Below, in pieces: positions 14,246 through 22,796 of a DNA stretch of 41,386 bases. The position numbers were made by a program, and so were the translations under genes. The DNA is from JAAYQU01 sp037441445 (lineage in GTDB: Bacteria; Bacteroidota; Bacteroidia; Bacteroidales; Salinivirgaceae). The stretch covers positions 1-41,386 of the forward strand of contig JBBISE010000015.1 in the NCBI GenBank assembly GCA_037441445.1, given 5' to 3'. How positions within the stretch are numbered: the stretch's first letter is position 1; each line of letters opens with the position of its first letter. Under the pieces are notes generated by a model. The model ran no database searches, had not been told where the DNA came from, and was given only the letters and a program-made list of their open reading frames with translations.

Positions 14246-15289
14246 TCAGAACAGGAAGCCGGCATTGAAGTTGAGCGTTGCCAAGTTACCTTGACTTTGG
14301 TTACGGTTATTCAGGGCGAAATGAAAATTCTCCAAAGGCTCGTATTGAGTACCTGCCAATATAAAATGTGACTTTTCCAGGTTCATGGAAGCCGATTTGT
14401 TAATAGAATCGTACCGGAGAAAAATATCGAACCTCTTTGTTAACGTAAAACTACCGAAGGATGAAATTCCATAGTAATTGGAATTTTCGCGGAAGGCATA
14501 ATTAAAAACTTTGTTTAATTCAGTCGCGAACCGGAATTTCTCTTTTTTAAAACCCACAAAGGCTGATATTGTTTTCCGCTCCTTCGAAACTCCTAATGTA
14601 TCAGGCTTTGGAGAATAATCGACATACAATTTTAGAAGTAATCCGTCAATGGGACGTACCTCGAGATTGTTCGAGACAAGAAACTTTCCATTCTCATCCT
14701 GGTATTTCATGGGTCCCTCGCCGTTAGTTACGGACAATTGGTTCAGGATTTTGCCCGCAAACTTCAAATCGGCCTGAAAACCAAAATCAGCGGGGTTTCC
14801 GTATCGGTGCACTTCCTGAAATGTGAAGTAAACATAGCGATAACCCCAAAACTTATCTTGTGTTGTAAGGTATTGTGTATTCAGGAGTTGTCCAAAACGT
14901 AAATCTATAAACGATAACGGAGAATATTTAATTTCTGCCAGTTTCAGAAACACAGTATATTTGCTGCCTTCATTGTAGCTCACATTCAGGGCATTACCCA
15001 TGCTATCAGTAACAGAAATATTGTTTGTTGTGCGGTAAACATCAAAAATAAGGGTACCTGCAACTTTCTCGTTTCATGTTGCAGTATATCCTAACAGAGC
15101 CGTGGGCATTCCGAAAGCATTATTGGGCTTTGTTTTCCCGTTCAGGCTTGTGTAGTATGAGGCAAAAATATCGCCCCAAAGCTTTTGTTTTATTTCAACT
15201 TCTTTTCTTTGTGGAATTGAATCTTCAGCCAATATCACCTGTTGCATTACAATCTTGGTTATCATAACCAAATATAATTTTAATTGCAT
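14246..15289 (-). pseudogene. Outer-membrane beta-barrel protein gene with one in-frame TGA
   Basis: Two open segments (15331-15077 and 15073-14246) are in one frame, separated only by TGA at 15076-15074. The 24 codons between the stop and the next ATG (15001) are open and read on naturally (NEKVAGTLIFDVYRTTNN). Together they make a protein of about 347 residues: signal peptide MQLKLYLVMITKIVMQQVILA from the ATG at 15289, then KLWGDIFASYYTSLNGK, LLGYTAT, and alternating amphipathic strands typical of a porin-like barrel, ending in the aromatic C-terminal strand LNFNAGFLF. The residue at the stop is probably Trp (TGG to TGA), which would fit a barrel strand. It is either a recent pseudogene or a base error. 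The function of the intact relative is unknown, perhaps a small-solute porin. Confidence 0.65.
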
Positions 15290-15402
15290 TTTGTCGATTT
15301 TTGCCACGAAGGTAACTAACTTTTTGCCCATATCAGTCGATTATAATTGTATTTACCACGATTTTTAATAAAAATTGTAAACTATTGTATTTCTAAATCC
15401 GT

Positions 15403-15410
15403 TATATTCG
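15403..15410 (+). promoter_or_regulatory. Possible -7 box before the DUF2807 gene
   Basis: TATATTCG differs by one base from TAnnTTTG and stands 22 bases before the ATG at 15433; a TTG lies about 16 bases upstream, closer than usual. Confidence 0.3.
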
Positions 15411-15432
15411 TCCACGTTTTATCACGTATGTC

Positions 15433-16131
15433 ATGGACCGGAACAAACTAACCCCAATCCTGATTTGCATTGTATTTTCTTTACATGTTACTCAGTCTTT
15501 TACACAAGAACGTAAAATTGAACCCTTCGGAAAACTTAAAGTACGCGGTGCTGTTTTGGTTAATTACCATGTTACAAAAGAGCCTGGTATTCAAATCATC
15601 GATTCCCAAAATGAACACTTGATTAAAACCAAAATAAAGAACAACAAGCTAACCATTAAGCACTTAAAAATCAAACCAAATCAGAATAAACAGGTCGAAA
15701 TCAACCTATACGGGCACCCATTGAAAGAGATTGTAGCCACTCAGGCAGCTTTGATTAAATCAGACAGTGTTATTCTGTCGGATACGGCAGCGGTCTGTCT
15801 GGCATCGGGTGCTGAACTGCGTGCAACCGTGCAATCGAAGGAGCTGAGCATGAGCCTGTCCTCAGGAAGTTTTGGCTATTTGGAAGGCGAGGTTAAGTTT
15901 TTGAAACTTAAAGCCAAAACAGGGGCAAGATTCCGGGCATACAAAGCAACTGTTATACAAACTGTTATAAAAGTGTCAACAGGTGCTTTTGCAGCGCTGA
16001 GGGGCGACATACAAATAGAAGGAAAGGTCATAACTGGTGGTGAACTTAAATTCTATGGAAAAATCGACGATTCTAATATTAAACGACATACACACGGAAT
16101 AGTAAGTCAAAGCGATGATGATGAACTGTGA
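15433..16131 (+). CDS. DUF2807 (GIN-domain) secreted protein
   Basis: A 232-residue protein with signal peptide MDRNKLTPILICIVFSLHVTQSFTQ and the repeating right-handed strand pattern of DUF2807/GIN domain proteins: FGKLKVRGAVLVNYH at the start, the LIKTKIKNNKLTIKH region, then ladders such as SDTAAVCLASGAELRATV, KELSMSLSSGSFGYLEG and IKVSTGAFAALRGDI. Such proteins are exported and called putative auto-transporter adhesins, but a real role is not established. The last codons (GATGATGATGAACTGTGA) also contain the start codons of the next gene, so the two overlap by 17 bases and are translationally coupled. Confidence 0.8.
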   Translation: MDRNKLTPILICIVFSLHVTQSFTQERKIEPFGKLKVRGAVLVNYHVTKEPGIQIIDSQNEHLIKTKIKNNKLTIKHLKIKPNQNKQVEINLYGHPLKEIVATQAALIKSDSVILSDTAAVCLASGAELRATVQSKELSMSLSSGSFGYLEGEVKFLKLKAKTGARFRAYKATVIQTVIKVSTGAFAALRGDIQIEGKVITGGELKFYGKIDDSNIKRHTHGIVSQSDDDEL

Positions 16132-16897
16132 TTTACCCATAGTTATTGTAGGCACTGGAGGAGCTGCCCGATCCTGGATATTTTCACTTAAAAACAGAAA
16201 TTATCCTATTTTGGGCGTTGTTTCCCGGGGCAGTGACCAAGCCAGAAAGTACATCCACCAAGCTGAACTTAAAGAATTTTCATTTAGCAATATATTCACA
16301 AAACCCTGCATTTGTATTTTGTCGGTTCCCGACCAGCTGATTGCCGAAACGGCATCGAGAATGCAATTAGCCTCCGGGTCAATTCTAGTTCATTGCGCAG
16401 GCAGTGTTGATCTGAGAGAAATCAGCAACTATGGACACAACTGTGGAGTTATTTACCCATTACAAACACTCCACCCTCTGAAAACCGTTGATTTTAAGGA
16501 TGTTTCCCTTTGTGTCGAGGCCAGCAATGCAAAAACACTTGAAACAATCAGACGATTTGCTTCATTACTTTCCGACAATGTTCACGACATTTCGGGCACA
16601 CAAAGGCGCACACTTCACCTTGCCGCTGTTTTTGCCTGCAATTTCACGAATTACATGTACTCCATATCCGAGGAGTTGCTAAAACAAAACAACCTCGATT
16701 TTTCATTACTATCGGCCCTTATCACCGAAACGGCTCATAAAGCCATTGCTGTAAGCCCATCTCAATCGCAAACGGGGCCAGCTGTCCGAGGCGATTTCAA
16801 AACCATTGAAAAGCATCTGGCACTGTTGTCGGGACAAAACAAGGAAATTTACCGGCTTCTTTCCGACATTATTAGTAAAAAACACAGCAAGGTTTAG
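16115..16897 (+). CDS. DUF2520 / Rossmann-like NADP-binding protein
   Basis: A 260-residue protein with an N-terminal Rossmann fold (IVIVGTGGAARSWIFSLKNR, GxGxxA type), the segment CICILSVPDQLIAETASRM, HCAGSVDLREISNYG, GVIYPLQTLHPLKTVDF, and a helical C-terminal half with RRTLHLAAVFACNFTNYMYSI and TGPAVRGDFKTIEKHL. This matches the DUF2520 family, related to pyrroline-5-carboxylate reductase and ketopantoate reductase; its reaction is unknown. In Bacteroidota it regularly stands directly before kdsC, as here (36 bases). Three consecutive ATGs at 16115-16123 make the exact start uncertain. Confidence 0.8.
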   Translation: MMMNCDLPIVIVGTGGAARSWIFSLKNRNYPILGVVSRGSDQARKYIHQAELKEFSFSNIFTKPCICILSVPDQLIAETASRMQLASGSILVHCAGSVDLREISNYGHNCGVIYPLQTLHPLKTVDFKDVSLCVEASNAKTLETIRRFASLLSDNVHDISGTQRRTLHLAAVFACNFTNYMYSISEELLKQNNLDFSLLSALITETAHKAIAVSPSQSQTGPAVRGDFKTIEKHLALLSGQNKEIYRLLSDIISKKHSKV

Positions 16898-16909
16898 CAA
16901 ACATTTTCC

Positions 16910-16917
16910 TATATTTG
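16910..16917 (+). promoter_or_regulatory. -7 box before kdsC
   Basis: TATATTTG is a perfect TAnnTTTG; the predicted start about 16924 leaves a leader of some ten bases before the kdsC ATG at 16934. No clear -33 TTTG. It may begin a second transcript for kdsC-ubiA-maf-S46-rsmA. Confidence 0.5.
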
Positions 16918-16933
16918 CAAAAAGCCCTGCAAT

Positions 16934-17443
16934 ATGCTCAATTTTAAAGAACGGCTTAGCTTTATAAAAGCCTTTGTTTTCGATGTCGATGGCGTATTTA
17001 CTAATGGTCAGTTGCTCATACTTCACACAGGCGAACAGCTCCGCACTATGAATATTCGCGATGGTTATGCGGTCCAACTTGCCGTAAAACTTGGTTACCC
17101 CATTGCCATTATCAGCGGCGGTGACGAAAAGTCGGTTGTTTTGCGCATGGAAAAACTTGGTGTAAAAGATATCTATTTGCCAGCTCCCGACAAATGCAAA
17201 GCTTTCCGCGAGTTTACAGTGCGTTATAACCTGAATCCCGATACTGTTTTGTACATGGGAGACGACATGCCTGATTACGAGGTAATACAATTGGCCGGAA
17301 TACGCACGTGTCCTTCCGATGCTGATTCAGCAATAAAAAACCTGGCGCACTACATTTCGGGTTTTTCTGGTGGGAAAGGTTGTGTACGCGATGTAATAGA
17401 ACAAACACTTCGGGCACAGGGAAAATGGCCCGTTAAATATTAA
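16934..17443 (+). CDS. kdsC: 3-deoxy-D-manno-octulosonate 8-phosphate phosphatase KdsC
   Basis: A 169-residue HAD-superfamily phosphatase without cap domain. It removes phosphate from KDO 8-phosphate in lipopolysaccharide core synthesis, in the cytoplasm. Motif I is FDVDGVFTNGQL (nucleophile Asp17, Asp19), then MNIRDGYAVQLAVKLGYPIAIISGG (motif II Ser) and LYMGDDMPDYEVI (motif IV acidic residues), with the conserved C-terminal GGKGCVRDVIEQTL that closes the active site of the neighbouring subunit. Length is normal for the tetrameric YrbI/KdsC type. The gene is five bases before the prenyltransferase gene. Confidence 0.92.
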   Translation: MLNFKERLSFIKAFVFDVDGVFTNGQLLILHTGEQLRTMNIRDGYAVQLAVKLGYPIAIISGGDEKSVVLRMEKLGVKDIYLPAPDKCKAFREFTVRYNLNPDTVLYMGDDMPDYEVIQLAGIRTCPSDADSAIKNLAHYISGFSGGKGCVRDVIEQTLRAQGKWPVKY

Positions 17444-17447
17444 ACAA

Positions 17448-18401
17448 ATGCACTTTATAAAACTTCTGAGGCCTACCAATTTGTTTATCATCATGCTGAC
17501 CATGTTTTCTATGCGATATGGAATCATTGTCCCATTATACAAGAATATTGGCCTCGATCCACAAATGCCCATACTGGATTTCATTGTAATGATTCTGGGT
17601 GCACTATTCATTGGGGCTGCTGGTTATATAATCAATGACTATTTTGATCAAAAAATCGATGCTATAAACCGTCCCAATAAAATCATTGTTGGAAAAAAAA
17701 TTCACCGCAGAGCGGCTATTTTATGGCACTGGATATTCAACATTCTGGGTGTTTTTTTTGGTTTGATACTTGCCTACAGAGTTAAACTCTGGTGGGTTCC
17801 TGGCATTTATTTATTCGTAACAGTTGTATTCTGGTACTACAGCATTTCACTAAAAAAACACACCTTGTTGGGTAATCTTGCCGTCTCGACAATGGCATTT
17901 CTAGTCCCTTTTCAAGTTGTTCTATTCGAGTTCGCCTGGTATCTGAGGGAAAACGCTGTCTGGCCTAAAGAGGTTGAAACATTATTTATCCTCCGAACAA
18001 TATTTTACATGATTTTATTATATTCCATCTTTGCATTTTTTACTAATTTGATCAGGGAAATAATCAAAGATTTCGAAGATGTAAAAGGTGATGCAAGATA
18101 TAAAAGACGCTCATTACCCATTGTATTTGGTCCTGTGAAAGCAAAGTGGATTGTTCAGATAATTAATTTGACAGTAATAATCTTTATTATTGTTACTTAC
18201 ATTGTCCTAACATTGAGGTTTAACAACCTTCTAATTTATGGAGGCTACCTGGCTATTTTTGTAATTTCTCCGCTCATCTTTGTTACTTTTAAGACATATC
18301 TTGCACGGGAAACAAAACAGTACCGTATTCCTGGAAATATTGTTAAACTTGTGATGCTAACCGGAATATTATTCCCATTCCTGTTTGGTTTCTTTCAGTA
18401 A
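17448..18401 (+). CDS. UbiA family prenyltransferase
   Basis: A 317-residue integral membrane enzyme with eight to nine helices. It has the first aspartate-rich motif NDYFDQKIDAINRPNK and the second DFEDVKGDARYKRRSLPIVFG, both typical of UbiA enzymes that bind the prenyl diphosphate through magnesium. In Bacteroidota this gene, between kdsC and maf, is usually annotated as geranylgeranylglycerol-phosphate geranylgeranyltransferase-like; the real acceptor is not known from the sequence. It starts five bases after kdsC and lies 15 bases before maf, consistent with one operon. Confidence 0.85.
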   Translation: MHFIKLLRPTNLFIIMLTMFSMRYGIIVPLYKNIGLDPQMPILDFIVMILGALFIGAAGYIINDYFDQKIDAINRPNKIIVGKKIHRRAAILWHWIFNILGVFFGLILAYRVKLWWVPGIYLFVTVVFWYYSISLKKHTLLGNLAVSTMAFLVPFQVVLFEFAWYLRENAVWPKEVETLFILRTIFYMILLYSIFAFFTNLIREIIKDFEDVKGDARYKRRSLPIVFGPVKAKWIVQIINLTVIIFIIVTYIVLTLRFNNLLIYGGYLAIFVISPLIFVTFKTYLARETKQYRIPGNIVKLVMLTGILFPFLFGFFQ

Positions 18402-18416
18402 AAAACAACATAATCC

Positions 18417-19022
18417 ATGGTTCAAGAATGCAGCTACCTTAAACGTATCGAAAATAAATACGAAGTTGTTTTAGCCTCGCGTTCCATTAGGCGTCAGCAA
18501 ATGTTGAACGAGTTGGGACTGGCATTCACTGTATGTGAGACGCTTGATGTGGAAGAAACAGCACCGGCCGAACTCAATTATTTGGATGTGGCTAGGCACA
18601 TTGCATCAAAAAAAGCGAAAGCCTACAAACCACAATTGAAAGAAAATCAACTACTGATAACCTGCGATACTATTGTTGTGCATCAGGGCGAAATTATGGG
18701 AAAACCGGCCACGCCACAAGAAGCATATAGCTATTTACGAAAACTTTCCGGTGGTATGCACGAAGTGGTAACCGGGGTCTGTCTTATGACTACAGAACAG
18801 ACAAAAGTATTTCATGCCCAAACATTTGTGTGGTTTGAAAGATTAACCGATGATGAAATACATTTCTATGTCGATAAATTTAAACCCTTGGACAAAGCAG
18901 GGGCATATGGAATTCAGGAATGGATTGGAATGGTAGGGATATGGCGTATTGAGGGATCATACTTCAATGTTGTTGGAATGCCCATTCAATTAATATACAG
19001 AGAATTACAAGACTTTTTATAA
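18417..19022 (+). CDS. maf: Maf family nucleoside-triphosphate pyrophosphatase
   Basis: A 201-residue house-cleaning enzyme that hydrolyses dTTP/UTP or modified nucleotides to the monophosphate. Signature pieces: VVLASRSIRRQQMLNELGL (substrate loop, with Ile where SPRR is usual), DVARHIASKKAKAY, LITCDTIVVHQGEIMGKPATPQEA (catalytic Asp), GGMHEVVTGVCLM, and DKAGAYGIQEWIGMVGIWRIEGSYFNVVGMPI. Start codon ATG at 18417; an internal start is less likely since residues 1-12 are a normal extension. Part of the kdsC-ubiA-maf run. Confidence 0.92.
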   Translation: MVQECSYLKRIENKYEVVLASRSIRRQQMLNELGLAFTVCETLDVEETAPAELNYLDVARHIASKKAKAYKPQLKENQLLITCDTIVVHQGEIMGKPATPQEAYSYLRKLSGGMHEVVTGVCLMTTEQTKVFHAQTFVWFERLTDDEIHFYVDKFKPLDKAGAYGIQEWIGMVGIWRIEGSYFNVVGMPIQLIYRELQDFL

Positions 19023-19041
19023 ACACATACAACGTTAGGTC

Positions 19042-21192
19042 ATGAGAAAATCCGCGTTTTTAACCACCGTAATGCTATCGTTCGCAATACTCAGTGTGAA
19101 AGCTGACGAAGGAATGTGGCTGCCCTTTAAACTGAAAGAAAACACAATAAATCAGATGAAGCAGCAGGGCTTTAAGCTCGAAGCGGAAGACATTTACTCA
19201 CCCGACAAACCCAGTTTCAACGATGCTGTTGTGGGTTTGGGACGCGAAGGACGCCCTTTTAGCCACTTTTGTACCGGAGGGTTAATTTCCAACAAAGGTC
19301 TTTTTGTTACTAACCATCATTGCGGATATGGCTATATTCAGAAGCACAGCACTTTACAAAATGATTATCTTACCGAAGGATTTTGGGCCTATTCCTTGCA
19401 AGAAGAACTGGTTAATACGGGTTTAACGGCAAGCATCCTTCGAAAAATGGAAGATGTTACCACGTCGGTGCTTGCAGGCATAAATGACAACCTATCGGCC
19501 AATCAACGTGATTCTGTACTGCGTGCAAACATTGAAGAAATTGAGAAAAAAGCCGTAGCAGGCAATCACTATTGGGCCAAGGTTAGCCCATTTTACAACG
19601 GTAGCGAATACTACCTGTCTGTTTATGAAATATTTAACGATGTTCGATTAGTAGGGGCACCACCCTCTGCTATTGGGAAATTTGGTGGCGATACCGACAA
19701 TTGGGTATGGCCACGCCATACAGGCGATTTTGCCCTTTTTAGGATTTATGCAAGCCCTGACAACAAACCGGCAGCCTATTCGCCTGAAAACAAACCTTAT
19801 GTGCCTGACAGGTTTTTCGAGATAAATGGTAAAGGTGTATCAGAAAACGACTTTACTTTTGTTATGGGTTACCCCGGAACAACCCAACAATACCTGCCAT
19901 CAGCAGCCATTACATTTCAGAAAGATATTGAAAACCCGATAAGAATCAAACTGCGTGAGATGCGGATTGAGACCATGAAATATTTCATGGAACACGACCG
20001 GGCTGTCAGGATACAATACAGCAGTAAAGTAGCTGGATTGGCAAATGCCTGGAAGAAGTGGATTGGGGAAATCCAAGGCTTGAACCGTTTTGACGTTGTT
20101 GAGAAGAAAAAAGAACTGGAAGCTCAATTTGTCCAATTTGCTATTACAAACCCCGAGTATAAAAACATTTTAAACGAATATGAAGACATCTATGCCCAGT
20201 TATCGAAAATATCACCTTACAGAGAATACTATAATGAGGGAGCTTACCAGATAGAACTTATTCGTTTTGTCCATGCGTTACGCGAACTTGCAAAGATTGA
20301 CCCCAACGATATTAACAGAGAAGAATACAAACAAGTGGTACGTAATTTTTATAAAGATTATTATTTGCCCATCGACAAAACATTATTTTCTAAACTATTG
20401 GCTCAGTTTGAAAACCATGTACCCGACGAATATCAGCCAGATTACTACAAAAAACTAAACAAACAATTCAAGGGCGATTTAAATAAACTTGGAACATGGC
20501 TATTTGAAAATTCCCTCTACGCAGACACGTCAAGATTAATAAAACTTATTGATGAGTTCAATATCAAGGGACAAAAAATTGTGAAAAACGATCCGGCTTA
20601 CCTGTTATATGAAGGTTTACAAAATATTTACGAGAACATATTAACTCCCCAGTTCAGGGTTCTAGAATCAAGGATTCCACCGTTGAACAGGAAATATCTG
20701 GAAGGCTTGCGACAAATGCAGGTAAACAAATCGTTTTACCCCGATGCAAATAGTACATTTCGTGTTGCATTCGGGCAAGTTCGGGGCTACAGCCCGGCAG
20801 ATGCTGTCGAATACAACTGGCATACAACCCTTTGCGGGATCATGGAAAAAGACAATCCAAATATTTATGACTACGATGTCCCCAAGAAACTAAAAGAGCT
20901 CTATCAGTCCAAAGATTTTGGTAATTATACTGATGGGGATGGAAATGTTGCCGTTTGTTTCGCAGCCACTAACCACACAACAGGAGGTAACAGCGGAAGC
21001 CCAATTCTTGATGCAGAAGGCCGATTGGTTGGCATTAACTTCGACCGTGCCTGGGATGGTGTAATGAGCGATCTCTATTACAATCCGAAGATTTGTAGAA
21101 ACATTGGGCTCGACATTCGGTATATAATGTTTATTATGGACAAATTTGCTGGTGCAAAAAACCTAATGGAGGAGTTAACCATTACCCACTAA
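19042..21192 (+). CDS. S46 family dipeptidyl-peptidase, DPP11-like (Asp/Glu specific)
   Basis: A 716-residue exported serine peptidase. The signal peptide MRKSAFLTTVMLSFAILSVKA precedes the conserved DEGMWLPF start. The chymotrypsin-like double-barrel carries the catalytic His in TNHHCGYG (His93), the Asp in the GGDTDNWVWPRHTGDFALFR region, and Ser651 in TTGGNSGSP. The residue that fixes specificity in the S46 family, Arg673 in DPP11 against Gly in DPP7, is present: Arg669 in INFDRAWDG stands 18 residues after the Ser, the same spacing as in Porphyromonas DPP11. I therefore infer release of dipeptides with Asp or Glu in second position. It acts in the periplasm and follows maf by 19 bases. 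Confidence 0.93.
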   Translation: MRKSAFLTTVMLSFAILSVKADEGMWLPFKLKENTINQMKQQGFKLEAEDIYSPDKPSFNDAVVGLGREGRPFSHFCTGGLISNKGLFVTNHHCGYGYIQKHSTLQNDYLTEGFWAYSLQEELVNTGLTASILRKMEDVTTSVLAGINDNLSANQRDSVLRANIEEIEKKAVAGNHYWAKVSPFYNGSEYYLSVYEIFNDVRLVGAPPSAIGKFGGDTDNWVWPRHTGDFALFRIYASPDNKPAAYSPENKPYVPDRFFEINGKGVSENDFTFVMGYPGTTQQYLPSAAITFQKDIENPIRIKLREMRIETMKYFMEHDRAVRIQYSSKVAGLANAWKKWIGEIQGLNRFDVVEKKKELEAQFVQFAITNPEYKNILNEYEDIYAQLSKISPYREYYNEGAYQIELIRFVHALRELAKIDPNDINREEYKQVVRNFYKDYYLPIDKTLFSKLLAQFENHVPDEYQPDYYKKLNKQFKGDLNKLGTWLFENSLYADTSRLIKLIDEFNIKGQKIVKNDPAYLLYEGLQNIYENILTPQFRVLESRIPPLNRKYLEGLRQMQVNKSFYPDANSTFRVAFGQVRGYSPADAVEYNWHTTLCGIMEKDNPNIYDYDVPKKLKELYQSKDFGNYTDGDGNVAVCFAATNHTTGGNSGSPILDAEGRLVGINFDRAWDGVMSDLYYNPKICRNIGLDIRYIMFIMDKFAGAKNLMEELTITH

Positions 21193-21212
21193 CCTTATTC
21201 GGAAATTACACG

Positions 21213-21977
21213 ATGATAAGAGCCAAAAAGCATCTCGGACAGCACTTTCTGGCCGACAAGAATATTGCACGCAAAATTGCAGGGCTATTACCTGAGACAA
21301 ATTTGCCCGTCTTGGAAATTGGACCTGGAACAGGAGTGTTAACACGTTTTTTACTACAACACCACGGTGAAAATCTTCACGTTATTGAAATTGACCCTGA
21401 GAGCGTCGAAGTCTTGAAAAAAGAGATTCCTGAGCTTGAGGATAGAATTCATTTTGCCGATTTTCTTAAAACGGATTTAAAAATTCTGTTTCCAGCCAAT
21501 TTCATGGTAATTGGAAATTTCCCATACAATATTTCTTCACCGATTCTTTTTAAATTAATCGAGCACCATTCAAATGTGCCTGTAATTGCCGGTATGTTTC
21601 AAAAAGAAGTGGCAGAACGCATTGCGGCTGGGCCAAACTCTAAACAATACGGAATTTTAAGTGTCTGGGTGCAATTGTTTTATAAGGTTTCTTATTGTTT
21701 TACCGTACCTGAACAAGTCTTTATTCCACCACCAAAGGTCAAGTCGGGAGTGATTTGCTTAGAGTCAATAAATCGTGATTTTAAAGATATTAATGAACAA
21801 TATTTACTAAAAGTCATTAAAACAGCATTTAACCAAAGGCGCAAAACCATGCGAAACAGCCTCAGTCAAATAATTGATAAAAAATTACTCGAAGATAAAT
21901 TGTTTGATAAAAGACCGGAACAATTATCGGTCGATGAATTTATTTCCCTGGCAATAACACTGCGTGGACTGATGTAA
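21213..21977 (+). CDS. rsmA: 16S rRNA (adenine1518/1519-N6)-dimethyltransferase RsmA
   Basis: A 254-residue SAM-dependent enzyme that dimethylates two adjacent adenines near the 3' end of 16S rRNA. It shows RAKKHLGQHFLADKNIARKIA at the start, motif I VLEIGPGTGVLTRFLL, EIDPESVEVLK, and motif IV VIGNFPYNISSPI (NFPY for the common NLPY), then PPPKVKSGV and RRKTMRNSL typical of KsgA. It starts 20 bases after the S46 gene and probably ends the plus-strand run; it is convergent with the response-regulator gene, 21 bases away, with no obvious terminator between them. Confidence 0.96.
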   Translation: MIRAKKHLGQHFLADKNIARKIAGLLPETNLPVLEIGPGTGVLTRFLLQHHGENLHVIEIDPESVEVLKKEIPELEDRIHFADFLKTDLKILFPANFMVIGNFPYNISSPILFKLIEHHSNVPVIAGMFQKEVAERIAAGPNSKQYGILSVWVQLFYKVSYCFTVPEQVFIPPPKVKSGVICLESINRDFKDINEQYLLKVIKTAFNQRRKTMRNSLSQIIDKKLLEDKLFDKRPEQLSVDEFISLAITLRGLM

Positions 21978-21998
21978 GAAGAGCATGAATCCCGCACT

Positions 21999-22382
21999 TC
22001 AACAGCTCAAATGAAGCCATAAGGTATCATACAACAGCCTAACATCAATAGGTTTAGCAAGAAAAGCTGTAAATCCGGCTTTCTGACATTTCGCTTTGTC
22101 GTCAGCAGTTGCAAATGCGGTTTGAGCAATTACCGGGATGTCTTGATTAAATAACCGGATAGATTTCGTGGCTTCAATTCCATCCATTTCGGGCATTTGG
22201 ATGTCCATCAAGACCAAACTAATATTTGGATTCTGCTTTACTTCATTAACGGCCTCTCTGCCATTTTTAACAACAATAATAGTAACTCCCGTTGCCTTTA
22301 GAATCGCCTCAACTAACATGGCACTTCCGTGGTCATCCTCGGCCAGAAGAATTGTTTTGCTTTTCAGTTGAGGAGCTAACAT
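21999..22382 (-). CDS. Stand-alone response regulator receiver domain
   Basis: A 127-residue CheY-like protein consisting only of a receiver domain. The acidic pair is in ILLAEDDHGSAMLVEAIL (Asp16/Asp17), the phosphoacceptor is Asp60 in LVLMDIQMPEMDG, the switch Thr is Thr88 in AQTAFA and the conserved Lys is Lys110 in LAKPID. The MPEMDG and AFATADDKAKC sequences resemble the receivers attached to hybrid histidine kinases. No output domain or kinase is adjacent. It follows the rhodanese gene by 15 bases and is the last gene of the hemW-rhodanese-receiver run. The partner is unknown. Confidence 0.9.
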   Translation of the reverse strand: MLAPQLKSKTILLAEDDHGSAMLVEAILKATGVTIIVVKNGREAVNEVKQNPNISLVLMDIQMPEMDGIEATKSIRLFNQDIPVIAQTAFATADDKAKCQKAGFTAFLAKPIDVRLLYDTLWLHLSC

Positions 22383-22397
22383 ATTTTACAATACTTT

Positions 22398-22781
22398 TTA
22401 TTTTGTTTTATATTCCAGGTAGTTGTGATATTGTATGGCAGCAGAATCAGCGACAAAACCATTTAGCCCCTCTTTTAAATTTACAACATTTAAAAATCCG
22501 TTTTCAACCAACAGTTTGGCCGCTGATTGGCTTCGCTTACCATGCAAACAATAAACAAAAATAGCATTATCCTTCCCTAACGTGTCCGTTATCGACAAAA
22601 TTTCAGCTTTTGTGGGGGCGTGTATGGACTTTATAATATGACAGACCTCGAATTCCTCACCAACCTGAACATCAATAACTACGGCATGTGAAGTAGCCAC
22701 AAGTAAATTAAAAAACTCCAAACCAGTAAAATCTTGAAATTTTGGCTGCACAAGACACAAAAGTATAGAAAAATAAATCAT
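22398..22781 (-). CDS. Rhodanese-like domain protein
   Basis: A 127-residue single rhodanese domain with a short hydrophobic start (MIYFSILLCL) that could be a signal or anchor sequence. Domain features: AVVIDVQVGEEFEVCHIIKSIHAP (normally DVRxxxEFxxGHIxGAxNIP), and the catalytic loop FVYCLHGKRSQSAAKLL with Cys78, GFLNVVNLKEGLNGFV at the end. Rhodaneses transfer sulfane sulfur or act as redox modules; here the loop CLHGKRS retains the Cys and a basic residue. It lies between hemW and the receiver gene with 15-base gaps on both sides. Confidence 0.85.
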   Translation of the reverse strand: MIYFSILLCLVQPKFQDFTGLEFFNLLVATSHAVVIDVQVGEEFEVCHIIKSIHAPTKAEILSITDTLGKDNAIFVYCLHGKRSQSAAKLLVENGFLNVVNLKEGLNGFVADSAAIQYHNYLEYKTK

Positions 22782-22796
22782 GGGTTGTTTAGAAAA

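Noticed and set aside
15074..15076. TGA in the barrel gene as selenocysteine
   Set aside because: No selenocysteine insertion hairpin or Sec genes are visible, TGA is an ordinary stop in neighbouring genes, and barrel proteins are not selenoproteins.
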